This document shows positions 1 through 7,455 of a DNA stretch of 64,000 bases, piece after piece. The notes below the pieces were generated by a model that was not told the origin of the DNA, ran no database searches, and worked only from the letters and a program-made list of their open reading frames with translations. Location: contig NZ_CP183303.1 of NCBI RefSeq assembly GCF_048541585.1, positions 1,116,001-1,180,000 on the forward strand, in the 5' to 3' direction. Numbering within the stretch: the stretch's first letter is position 1; each line of letters begins with the position of its first letter. The DNA is from Legionella_C sp048541585 (lineage in GTDB: Bacteria; Pseudomonadota; Gammaproteobacteria; Legionellales; Legionellaceae). A program made the position numbers and the translations under genes.

Positions 1-193
1 ACATTGTTTTGCATTATTGATGGGTTGTGACGGAGTAAGTCGTAGTTTAAATACAATTTTTATTTGATAATTCTTTTTTTGTTTGTTGTCATCGGCTAGG
101 ATGGTAGTTAAATTAAATCTTGCAAAATTAATTTAATGAAAGATTTTTTCTTTACTAGTGATGGGCTGCTAGATATATAAGGATGTTTAAATT

Positions 194-793
194 GTGAAAG
201 AAAATAATTATTACAAAAATCTATTATTTATAATATTAGTATTGTTAATGCAAAATGCGCAGGCAGTACAGCGTTCGCAATTATTTCATCGCAGTTTCTG
301 GCAGCCGTATTATCATGGGCAACGTCTAGATTATTGCATGGTAAATGGAGGAAATTGTGGCCTACCGGTTGCAAATCGTTATTGTCAAATGATGGGGTAT
401 GCGCGTGCTGATCAGCAAATTATTGCCCATAATGTTGGTTTAACTAATTACATTTCTTGCCCTAAACAATGTAAAGGATGGCAATGTAATGGGTTTAAAA
501 CAATACGCTGCGTAGGTTATATGTTACATCAACCACCTAAGGCCTATCATTATCGCTATCGTCGTTTTGTTTATCCCCATTATAATAGGTATCGAGTTGC
601 TTGGTGTTACAATGGTCAATCAGGTTGTGGACGTCGAGCTGCTTATTCCTTTTGTCGCCGTATGGGTTATTTACGAGTCAGTAGCTATTCTATTCAAAAG
701 CATGTTGCTGCTACAAAAGCAATAGGAAATCAGAAGCTTTGCTTTGGTAAGGAATGCTGTCATGCATTCGAACAAATTACCTGTTTTCGGTAA
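194..793 (+). CDS. Secreted Cys-rich protein with internal duplication
   Basis: Family not recognised. The 199-residue product starts at a GTG and has a clear signal peptide (charged start, hydrophobic residues about 9-21, likely cleavage after AQA), so it should be exported. The mature part holds two related halves, about residues 46-105 and 136-199. Each has an aromatic-Cys pair, a second Cys with Gly, then [FY]-C-x2-M-G-Y, and a Cys-rich end. This implies tandem duplication of a disulphide-bonded domain of about 60 residues, joined by a Tyr/Arg/His-rich linker. It stands alone, upstream of the FleQ-like gene and separated from it by 109 bp. Confidence 0.7.
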   Translation: MKENNYYKNLLFIILVLLMQNAQAVQRSQLFHRSFWQPYYHGQRLDYCMVNGGNCGLPVANRYCQMMGYARADQQIIAHNVGLTNYISCPKQCKGWQCNGFKTIRCVGYMLHQPPKAYHYRYRRFVYPHYNRYRVAWCYNGQSGCGRRAAYSFCRRMGYLRVSSYSIQKHVAATKAIGNQKLCFGKECCHAFEQITCFR

Positions 794-902
794 GGACCTG
801 GTTTAAGACAGTATTACTACGTTTGTGTCATTTATTTGACAGGTACTGTTCATTAACTAATACTCAAGAGTAATATCACTGCATTTGCTCAAGGATAAGT
901 CT

Positions 903-2306
903 ATGCGTATCAATGAGGAAATTTTGATCATTGATGAAAATAAAGAGCGTCGCGATAAACTTATTACAATTATGGATTTCTTAGGAAAACCTAATTCATG
1001 GACAGATAGCAGTAATTCTTTTGAGTTTTGCACTAAAAATACAAAAATCTTACTAGTTGGTGCCCCCATTTCGTCAACAGGCACAGTTAACATTTTGCAA
1101 GAATTAAAAAATTTTATGCCAAAATTACCTATTATTCTTGTTGATCCTGTATCTAGCGTACCAACTGAATTTTCTAATGTTATTGCACTACTTGATTTCC
1201 CTTTTACCTATGCTCAAATTATAGAAGCACTGCATAAGTGTCAAATTGCCTTAGAAAACAATAACTACTTAATAGCTTATGAAGTTCGTACGCCACTCTT
1301 TCGTAGTTTAGTCGGCAGTAGCGAGGCCATTCGGCAAGTACGAAAATTAATCGGTCAGGTCGCTAATACTGAAGCTAGTGTTTTAGTTTTAGGAGAATCT
1401 GGTACTGGTAAAGAAGTTATTGCCAGAAATATTCATGCTTTATCATCAAGAGCTACTAAGCCTTTTATCCCAATTAATTGTGGGGCAATTCCCGCTGAGT
1501 TATTAGAAAGTGAGTTATTTGGTCATGAAAAAGGCGCCTTTACCGGGGCAATCACCTCTAGACAAGGTCGTTTCGAACTAGCTCATGGTGGTACTTTATT
1601 TCTTGATGAAATTGGTGATATGCCGTTAGCTATGCAAGTTAAATTATTGCGGGTATTACAAGAAAGATGTTTTGAACGGGTGGGAAGTAATAAAAGTATT
1701 GCAGTTGATGTACGTATTATAGCTGCAACGCATCGTAATCTTGAGCAAGCGATTAAAGAAGGTAAATTTCGCGAAGATCTTTTTTACCGTTTAAATGTTT
1801 TTCCTATTGAAGTACCGCCATTACGTGCTCGTAAAGAGGATTTACACTTACTTTTTAATGATTTAGTGGCAAAAATTGAGGGTGAACATCGTTCAGGAGT
1901 TAGATTATTACCAGCCGCACTAAATGCCTTAGCTCAATATAATTGGCCCGGTAATGTTCGTGAGTTAGCTAATTTAGTCGAGCGGTTAGCCATTTTATAT
2001 CCTAATGGAATTGTTGATGTAGATGATCTACCACGACGTTTTAAAGTGGGTGACTTAAGCTTAATTGATACAGGAGTACTGAGTAGTGAGCGAGAAACAT
2101 TACTTCACAAAACTACTCAAGAATTATCTATGGATAGAATTAATTTAAAAGAGCATTTAGTTAAAACTGAAGTAGCGTTAATTAGTCAAGCTTTAGAAGA
2201 ATCAGATTGGGTTGTAGCGCATGCTGCTAATTATTTGCACATGCGTCGTACAACTTTAGTAGAGAAAATGCGTAAATATGGTTTAACTCGCCCAGAAAAA
2301 GCTTAA
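903..2306 (+). CDS. fleQ: Sigma-54-dependent regulator, FleQ type
   Basis: Bacterial enhancer-binding protein that activates RNA polymerase with sigma-54, usually for flagellar and surface genes. Order: N-terminal FleQ-like receiver domain (about 1-120), AAA+ domain with Walker A GESGTGKE (about 164-171), the sigma-54 contact motif GAFTGA (about 211-216) and Walker B TLFLDE (about 231-236), then a C-terminal helix-turn-helix (about 430-465). The ATG at 903 is preferred over the upstream in-frame TTG at 885 because AAGGA lies 8 bp before it. Length (467 aa) fits FleQ. It is not next to flagellar genes here. The FleQ name, rather than another NtrC-family member, rests on overall likeness of the N-terminus. 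Confidence 0.8.
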   Translation: MRINEEILIIDENKERRDKLITIMDFLGKPNSWTDSSNSFEFCTKNTKILLVGAPISSTGTVNILQELKNFMPKLPIILVDPVSSVPTEFSNVIALLDFPFTYAQIIEALHKCQIALENNNYLIAYEVRTPLFRSLVGSSEAIRQVRKLIGQVANTEASVLVLGESGTGKEVIARNIHALSSRATKPFIPINCGAIPAELLESELFGHEKGAFTGAITSRQGRFELAHGGTLFLDEIGDMPLAMQVKLLRVLQERCFERVGSNKSIAVDVRIIAATHRNLEQAIKEGKFREDLFYRLNVFPIEVPPLRARKEDLHLLFNDLVAKIEGEHRSGVRLLPAALNALAQYNWPGNVRELANLVERLAILYPNGIVDVDDLPRRFKVGDLSLIDTGVLSSERETLLHKTTQELSMDRINLKEHLVKTEVALISQALEESDWVVAHAANYLHMRRTTLVEKMRKYGLTRPEKA

Positions 2307-2332
2307 TTGCTTTAACTTAGGCGAGTGTGTAG

Positions 2333-2866
2333 TTATAAAACATCATCTTTTAAGGGTTTTTGTTCATCAACATGATGTTCTATATTAACCTCAGTTGTTT
2401 TAATTTCAGCGCTAGTGTGCTTGTTAGAATCATCATCTCCGGATAGTGTTTTTTGTTTCTGTTTAGTTGATTTTGTTGATTTTTTAGTACTAGAAGGTTT
2501 CTCTTTACCCCCCACATCAGTAGGAGTAACCTCATCAAGTGGCTGCACGGTTTGCGCCTCAGTTGCGGGAGTGATTGGTGCAGTTGAGCCTGAGCCGCGG
2601 ACAGTTGCAGTAGAGGGATTAACAGTTGAGCTACTAGTATGTAGGTTACTAGCTGAACCGGTAGTTGTAGTATTATTTGTAGTCACATCATCAGAAGAAG
2701 TTACCGTTGACTCGTTATCATTAGGTTTGGCTGCTTCCTCTGCAGCGCGTTTTTGCTTATACTCATCAATAATTTCAGAAACACTATTTTTAACATCTTT
2801 AAATAGTTTGCTTGCTATGTGAGTAAGCTCCTGTAAGCTAGGTAGCTTAGATTTAAAATCGCTCAT
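2333..2866 (-). CDS. Low-complexity Ser/Thr-rich hypothetical protein
   Basis: Not recognised. The 177-residue soluble protein has an N-terminal amphipathic, possibly helical part (about 1-45) ending in a KQKRAAEEAAK-like charged stretch, then a long disordered Ser/Thr/Asn/Pro tract and a Lys/Ser-rich segment. No signal peptide or membrane segment is visible. The ATG at 2866 is chosen because GGAG lies 9 bp upstream; an in-frame GTG sits 9 bp earlier. It converges on the FleQ-like gene with a 26-bp gap. An antisense frame also stays open for 135 codons, which reflects the repetitive composition. Confidence 0.6.
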   Translation of the reverse strand: MSDFKSKLPSLQELTHIASKLFKDVKNSVSEIIDEYKQKRAAEEAAKPNDNESTVTSSDDVTTNNTTTTGSASNLHTSSSTVNPSTATVRGSGSTAPITPATEAQTVQPLDEVTPTDVGGKEKPSSTKKSTKSTKQKQKTLSGDDDSNKHTSAEIKTTEVNIEHHVDEQKPLKDDVL

Positions 2867-3236
2867 AATATTCACTCCGTGATAATTTCTTATTCTTAAA
2901 GTATATATAACTATCAGAAAAATATTTCAATATTCCTCTCTAGAAACCGCTAACGCAGGCCTTTCTTAGATAAAAAGGCTTTAAATACATTACTACCTGT
3001 CCGCTTAGTGCGCTTTTTAGCCAAATTGCACTTAATTGCAGATTTTTACAAAATTTAAGATAGCTTATGTAGTATTTATCACCAGTATGTATTTAAAAAA
3101 ATTTTAATACTAAATTTATTTACCTACTAAGCTTTAGTTATTTAACTATATTTTAAAAAATTAGTTAACTTGCAATTTGCGATTTTTATAATCTTAAACT
3201 ATGGTTAAAACACCACTTAAAAAAGGAGATATAACA
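2867..3236. other. AT-rich divergent intergenic region
   Basis: This 370-bp non-coding stretch separates the Ser/Thr-rich gene (leftward) from the Gly/Gln-repeat gene (rightward). It should hold both promoters. A TATAAT at 3187-3192, about 45 bp before the ATG of the small repeat protein, is a plausible -10 box; no good -35 is visible. A weak stem (GCCTTT/AAAGGC, 2959-2979) is followed by a few T residues. Confidence 0.4.
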
Positions 3237-3449
3237 ATGGATAGAAAAAATAATAATATGGGTCAAAATAATATGGGTCAAGGACAAAAACCTGGCCAAT
3301 CAGGTCATCAATCAGGTCAATCTGGCCAATCAGGACAATCAGGACAAAAACAAGGTCAGCAAGGACAAAAACCAGGTCAACAAGGCCAAGGTCAAAACAA
3401 ACAAGCTCAAGGCTGGAATAAAGATTCTAACAAAGATAAACAATGGTAA
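3237..3449 (+). CDS. Small Gly/Gln/Ser repeat protein
   Basis: A 70-residue protein made almost wholly of Gly, Gln, Asn, Ser and Lys. It has two MGQ-type units at the start, then repeated GQSGQ and GQKPGQ units, and a Lys/Asn/Trp-rich end. It has no signal peptide, cysteine or hydrophobic core, so it is predicted to be fully disordered. The start at 3237 is supported by AAAGGAG 8 bp upstream; an in-frame ATG at 3201 lacks such a site. A strong Shine-Dalgarno, a -10-like TATAAT upstream and a hairpin directly downstream argue that it is a genuine expressed gene. Function unknown. Confidence 0.65.
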   Translation: MDRKNNNMGQNNMGQGQKPGQSGHQSGQSGQSGQSGQKQGQQGQKPGQQGQGQNKQAQGWNKDSNKDKQW

Positions 3450-3457
3450 TTGTTTAA

Positions 3458-3478
3458 TAAGGCGCCCTTGGCGCCTTA
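3458..3478. terminator. Perfect 9-bp hairpin between convergent genes
   Basis: TAAGGCGCC (3458-3466) pairs with GGCGCCTTA (3470-3478) around a 3-nt loop. It lies between the stop of the Gly/Gln-repeat gene and the stop of the SohB-like gene, so it probably ends transcription from both sides. There is no long T-run on either strand. Confidence 0.55.
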
Positions 3479-3482
3479 AGCT

Positions 3483-4433
3483 CTACCAAGGTTGTAGTAA
3501 ATTTAAAGCAGGTTTAAGTAATTTCTCCATAAAGGAAGGTTTAGTCGGTTTAGAAACTTTAAAAATATTAAAATCATTCATCTTATCAATAATATAATCA
3601 TCACTCGTTTTTAGGTAATCAACTAATTTTAAATTATAAGCGTCTGTAGCTAACCAATGTTCTCCTGTTGATACTTTGTCAATATCGAGTTGTTGACGAT
3701 GAACAAAAACATAATCACGAAAAGTTTGATGAATTTTTTCAATCTCTTCTTGGAATTTTTTACGTCCTTTCTCTGTATTTTCGCCTAACATAGTCAAGGT
3801 ACGTTTATACTCGCCTGCGGTAATTAATTCTATATCAATATTATTTTTTTTAAGCCAGCGATGAAAATTAGGTAATTGCGCAACAACGCCAATGGAGCCT
3901 ATTATTGCAAAGGGTGCTGCTACAATACGATTAGCTACGCAAGACATTAAATAGCCTCCGCTGGCTGCCACTTTGTCAATACAGACAGTAAGCGGTATTT
4001 GCCGGTCACGAATACGTTGTAATTGAGAGGCAGCAAGCCCATAACCATTTACAGAGCCACCAGGGCTTTCTAGACGTAGAACTACTTCATCATTTTTTTG
4101 CGCAATCGAAAGAATAGCCGTAATAACCTCCCGTAATGGTTCTACTTGCGATGCTCGGATATCACCCATAAAATCTATAACATATAGGGAAGGCTTATCT
4201 TTTAAGTGTTTTTTATCCTTCTTACTTTTTTTATTTTTATCTAATTTTTTACCCTTTATCTCATGATGCATATGATGTTTAAGGTCATCATATTGCTTAT
4301 TAAGAGGTGTAATCTGCAGTTTGGGTTTAGTTTTTTTGCCTATTGCTAACAATCCAGCAAAAAGTAATAGGATTGCTATAACTATTGTTAAAGCTTTTAA
4401 AGCAAATAACCCATATTGTGCAAGAAAATCCAT
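3483..4433 (-). CDS. sohB: SohB-like inner-membrane serine protease (S49)
   Basis: Peptidase of the SppA/SohB family, expected to act on proteins or peptides in the periplasm near the inner membrane. From the chosen ATG at 4433 (AAGGGAA just upstream) it has 316 residues: one N-terminal membrane segment (about 8-30), a Lys-rich linker, then the protease domain. The catalytic Ser is in AASGGY (Ser158) and the general-base Lys in EYKR (Lys210), the standard S49 Ser/Lys arrangement. E. coli SohB is slightly longer. The open frame extends upstream to 4526 without a better start. It ends beside a shared hairpin terminator. Confidence 0.85.
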   Translation of the reverse strand: MDFLAQYGLFALKALTIVIAILLLFAGLLAIGKKTKPKLQITPLNKQYDDLKHHMHHEIKGKKLDKNKKSKKDKKHLKDKPSLYVIDFMGDIRASQVEPLREVITAILSIAQKNDEVVLRLESPGGSVNGYGLAASQLQRIRDRQIPLTVCIDKVAASGGYLMSCVANRIVAAPFAIIGSIGVVAQLPNFHRWLKKNNIDIELITAGEYKRTLTMLGENTEKGRKKFQEEIEKIHQTFRDYVFVHRQQLDIDKVSTGEHWLATDAYNLKLVDYLKTSDDYIIDKMNDFNIFKVSKPTKPSFMEKLLKPALNLLQPW

Positions 4434-4741
4434 GATTTCCCTTGATGAAAAAAGAAGAAAATGATTATCACAGTGACAGCGCTTTGGTGCAAGTATTTCG
4501 CTTATTGAAATTACAAAAGCTTGCAAAAGTTAAGTTCATTTTACTAAAAATGTTTAGTTAGCTAATTAATAGTTTACTTAGTAAAGTTAAGCTTTATATA
4601 AAACTCTTTGACCTTAACCTTGAATTTTGCAAATCTTACAGCCTATTTGTTATTATCTTTTAAGAACAAACATAAATTAATGATTGCAAGCTTAATAAAA
4701 GCCATTATATAGTCTTTCAGTCTTATTTCTCATTACACATT

Positions 4742-5347
4742 ATGCTTGAGATTCATTCGCTTTCTTTCGACTATGAAGAAAAGCCATTATTAAAAAATAT
4801 ACAATTTTCAGTTAAAGCTGGAACCTTATTGCATTTAAAAGGTGGTAATGGTGTCGGAAAAACAACTTTATTAAAATTATTAGCAGGCTTGTTGCGGCCT
4901 GTAAAAGGTGATATTTGTTGGCAAGGCTCTTCAATTTATCATAATTTAGCCTCCTTCCAACAATTGATATGCTATGTTGGTCATAAATTGGGTATCAACA
5001 GTCAGTTGACAGTTGCGGAAAATTGTTTATTAGATTTTCATTGGCAGGGACCTAGCGTTTATCTGCCAAGATTACTTCACCGACTTTCGCTAGAGGACTT
5101 AGCAGATAAACCTTGCTCGCAGCTATCTGCAGGACAGCTACGACGTGTAGCTTTAGCGCGGCTTTTAATGCGAAAAGTTTCACTTTGGTTACTAGATGAA
5201 CCTTTAAATGCCCTAGATGATAAATCAATTGAATTATTATCAACCTGTTTTAATGAACATCTCGCTTGGGGCGGACTGATTATTATGACCTCACATCAAG
5301 CATTGCCTGCGTATTTTAAAGATTGTCAGGAATATCAATTATGTTAA
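4742..5347 (+). CDS. ccmA: CcmA, ATPase of the haem-handling ABC complex
   Basis: ATP-binding subunit of the CcmABCD complex, which releases holo-CcmE during cytochrome c maturation. At 201 residues it has Walker A GGNGVGKTT (34-42), the ABC signature LSAGQLRR (129-136) and Walker B LWLLDEP (149-155), the usual layout and length for CcmA. It opens a run of nine genes on this strand (ccmA to ccmI) with short overlaps, so one transcript is likely. It overlaps ccmB by 7 bp. Confidence 0.93.
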   Translation: MLEIHSLSFDYEEKPLLKNIQFSVKAGTLLHLKGGNGVGKTTLLKLLAGLLRPVKGDICWQGSSIYHNLASFQQLICYVGHKLGINSQLTVAENCLLDFHWQGPSVYLPRLLHRLSLEDLADKPCSQLSAGQLRRVALARLLMRKVSLWLLDEPLNALDDKSIELLSTCFNEHLAWGGLIIMTSHQALPAYFKDCQEYQLC

Positions 5348-6018
5348 CAACTTGGCAATGTTTTAACAGGCAGTTTAAGCGTGATTTATTATTAAATATG
5401 CGCGAACCTCGTTTGTTAATAAATGCTGCTTTATTTTTTATCATGATTGTGGTGTTTTTTCCCTTAACGATTCCACCTGATATAAATATATTAAAACAGG
5501 TAATACCAGGTATTATTTGGATTGCTGTTTTACTGGCGATGTTACTTGCCGCTGATCGCTTATTTTTACAAGACTATGAAGAAGGCCTCATTGAGCAATG
5601 GCTAACTTCAGGATACTCCTTAACTATAATTATTAGTGCTAAGCTGTCAGTCCACTGGTTATTAACCTTGCTTCCTTTGTTATTCTTTTGCCCATTTCTA
5701 GCCGTATTTTTCCAGTTTTCTAAGTTAGAATTACTGACGTTAATAGTTAGTTTAATTGTAGGTACGCCGGCAATTTTAGCACTATGTTCCTTAGCAGCTG
5801 CCTTTAGTGTAGGCTTACAACAGAAGGGTATTTTTATGGCGTTAATTCTATTGCCATTAACCTTGCCCATTATGATATTTGGAAGTAGTAGTTTAGAAGC
5901 CATTACCTTTTCACAAGTCACCGGAAATATAGCTATTTTATTGGCGATTTCACTTCTTTGTATTTGCTTCCTGCCTTTTGCCATAGCAGCTATTGTAAGA
6001 ATCAGCTTAATCACTTAA
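5341..6018 (+). CDS. ccmB: CcmB, membrane subunit of the haem ABC complex
   Basis: Membrane partner of CcmA. The 225-residue protein has about six hydrophobic segments and begins with a short cytoplasmic WQCFNRQFKRDL-type segment as in CcmB proteins. The ATG at 5341 lies within the last codons of ccmA (7-bp overlap), which implies translational coupling. The open frame extends 18 bp further upstream, but that start would lengthen the overlap. Operon position between ccmA and ccmC confirms the assignment. Confidence 0.92.
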   Translation: MLTTWQCFNRQFKRDLLLNMREPRLLINAALFFIMIVVFFPLTIPPDINILKQVIPGIIWIAVLLAMLLAADRLFLQDYEEGLIEQWLTSGYSLTIIISAKLSVHWLLTLLPLLFFCPFLAVFFQFSKLELLTLIVSLIVGTPAILALCSLAAAFSVGLQQKGIFMALILLPLTLPIMIFGSSSLEAITFSQVTGNIAILLAISLLCICFLPFAIAAIVRISLIT

Positions 6019-6104
6019 CTGCCAGCCTTATTTTATAGGGCAAGGCTATAGTATATAGCAGCTAATACATGATAAAATTGGCCTTTTTGAAAGCTAAACT
6101 TTCG

Positions 6105-6848
6105 ATGTGGAAATTTTTATATCAATTAGCATCACCTAAATCTTTTTATTATTTGACGGGACGTTGGCTGCCTAAAATAGGTTTTTTAGCTTTATTGTCT
6201 TTGCTTATAGGTCTACTTTGGGGATTAATATTTGCTCCGCCAGACTATCAACAAGGCGATGCTTTTCGTATTATTTATATTCATGTTCCAACGGCATTTA
6301 TGTCTATGACACTATATGCCGCTATGGCTTTCTGTGCTTTGTTATTATTAGTATGGCAAATTAAATTAGCTGGCCTTATGTTAACTATATTGGCACAAAC
6401 AGGTGCTATCATGGCTTTTCTTGCACTGGCCACAGGTAGTATTTGGGGTAAGCCTATGTGGGGCGCTTGGTGGGTGTGGGATGCACGTTTAACCTCAGAA
6501 CTAATTTTATTATTGCTCTATGTAGCAATCTTGGCTATTGGTAAAGCGTTTAGTACTCGTGAACAAAGTGATAAAATTGTTGCAATACTGGCTTTGGTGG
6601 GGGCAATTGATCTACCTATTATCCATTATTCTGTCTATTGGTGGAATACCCTACACCAAGGAACAACCTTATCTGTTTTTGCTAAACCTAAAATTGCTCT
6701 ACCTATGCTTTACCCCTTATTACTAAGTATTTTAGGTTTTTCTTTGTATTGTTTATGGGTGGTTTTACAGAAAGCTAGAAACGAGGTATTACTTCGTGAA
6801 CGTCGACAAAATTGGGTAAAGGACTTAGTTGAAAAGGAAAGTATATGA
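6105..6848 (+). CDS. ccmC: CcmC, haem-loading protein for CcmE
   Basis: Inner-membrane haem-handling protein that passes haem to CcmE. It has six membrane segments and the tryptophan-rich haem motif (WGAWWVWDARLTSE, about residues 112-125), with the conserved His-containing segments HVPTA and IIHYSVYWWN. The start at 6105 (MWKFLYQL) lines up with the start of the E. coli protein; an in-frame ATG at 6069 would add 12 residues, and neither has a strong Shine-Dalgarno. It overlaps ccmD through ATGA. Confidence 0.92.
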   Translation: MWKFLYQLASPKSFYYLTGRWLPKIGFLALLSLLIGLLWGLIFAPPDYQQGDAFRIIYIHVPTAFMSMTLYAAMAFCALLLLVWQIKLAGLMLTILAQTGAIMAFLALATGSIWGKPMWGAWWVWDARLTSELILLLLYVAILAIGKAFSTREQSDKIVAILALVGAIDLPIIHYSVYWWNTLHQGTTLSVFAKPKIALPMLYPLLLSILGFSLYCLWVVLQKARNEVLLRERRQNWVKDLVEKESI

Positions 6849-7006
6849 ATAAACTAATAGCTTGGTTAGCAATGAGTGGTTATTCAATCTATATTTGGCC
6901 TGCTTATGGTTTAGTTTGTGTTGTGCTTGTGATGAATCTTTTAGGGATTAAAGTACAGCGTCTACAAACTAAAAAGAAGCTACAGCGCTGGTTTAAGAGG
7001 CCATAA
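6845..7006 (+). CDS. ccmD: CcmD, small membrane protein
   Basis: This 53-codon gene starts with the ATGA overlapping the end of ccmC and ends with TAATG overlapping ccmE. The product has a short N-terminus with SGYSIYIWPAYG, the Tyr/Trp-rich motif typical of CcmD, then one membrane segment (about 20-35) and a Lys/Arg-rich cytoplasmic tail. CcmD helps release holo-CcmE from CcmABC. It is identified from the motif and from its exact place between ccmC and ccmE. Confidence 0.9.
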   Translation: MNKLIAWLAMSGYSIYIWPAYGLVCVVLVMNLLGIKVQRLQTKKKLQRWFKRP

Positions 7007-7455
7007 TGAATGTTGTAAGACGTCGTAAGCTACGCATAATATTATTTATTTTAATTGTAACTGCAGTTTCGTTAGCGTTAATTATGTATGCTTTACGGCA
7101 AAATATTAGTCTTTTTTACACGCCAAGCCAAGTATCGCAAGGTGAGGTCCCACAAAATAAATTGGTCCGTATTGGTGGCATGGTAGTAGAAAAAAGTATT
7201 GTGCGTGGAGCAGATGGCTTGTCCGTACAATTTAAGTTGACAGATTTTAAACAAATAGTTTCTGTAAATTATTATGGGATATTACCTGATTTATTTCGTG
7301 AGGGGCAAGGTGTTGTGGCATTAGGTACTGTAGTTGATAAAAATAGCTTTAAAGCTACTGAGGTACTGGCAAAGCATGATGCTAATTATATGCCACCTGA
7401 AGTAAAAAATGCATTAGCTAAATCGACTCCAAAGCAAAATGGAGTAAAAGGATGA
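7006..7455 (+). CDS. ccmE: CcmE, periplasmic haem chaperone
   Basis: Membrane-anchored OB-fold protein that binds haem covalently and hands it to CcmF/H. It has 149 residues: an Arg/Lys-rich N-terminus, one membrane anchor (about 10-30), the beta-barrel domain, then the haem-binding motif AKHDANYMPPEV with His124 as the covalent attachment residue and Tyr128 as haem ligand. It overlaps ccmD by one base and ccmF by four. Confidence 0.95.
   Translation: MNVVRRRKLRIILFILIVTAVSLALIMYALRQNISLFYTPSQVSQGEVPQNKLVRIGGMVVEKSIVRGADGLSVQFKLTDFKQIVSVNYYGILPDLFREGQGVVALGTVVDKNSFKATEVLAKHDANYMPPEVKNALAKSTPKQNGVKG

Noticed and set aside
2415..2822. Rightward 135-codon open frame.
   Set aside because: It lies antisense inside the Ser/Thr-rich gene; repetitive codons keep the opposite frame open. 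The leftward frame has the ribosome-binding site.
3164..3192. Full sigma-70 promoter for the Gly/Gln-repeat gene.
   Set aside because: The TATAAT is good, but the nearest TTGCAA is only 11 bp away and no acceptable -35 exists at 16-18 bp, so only the -10 is mentioned.
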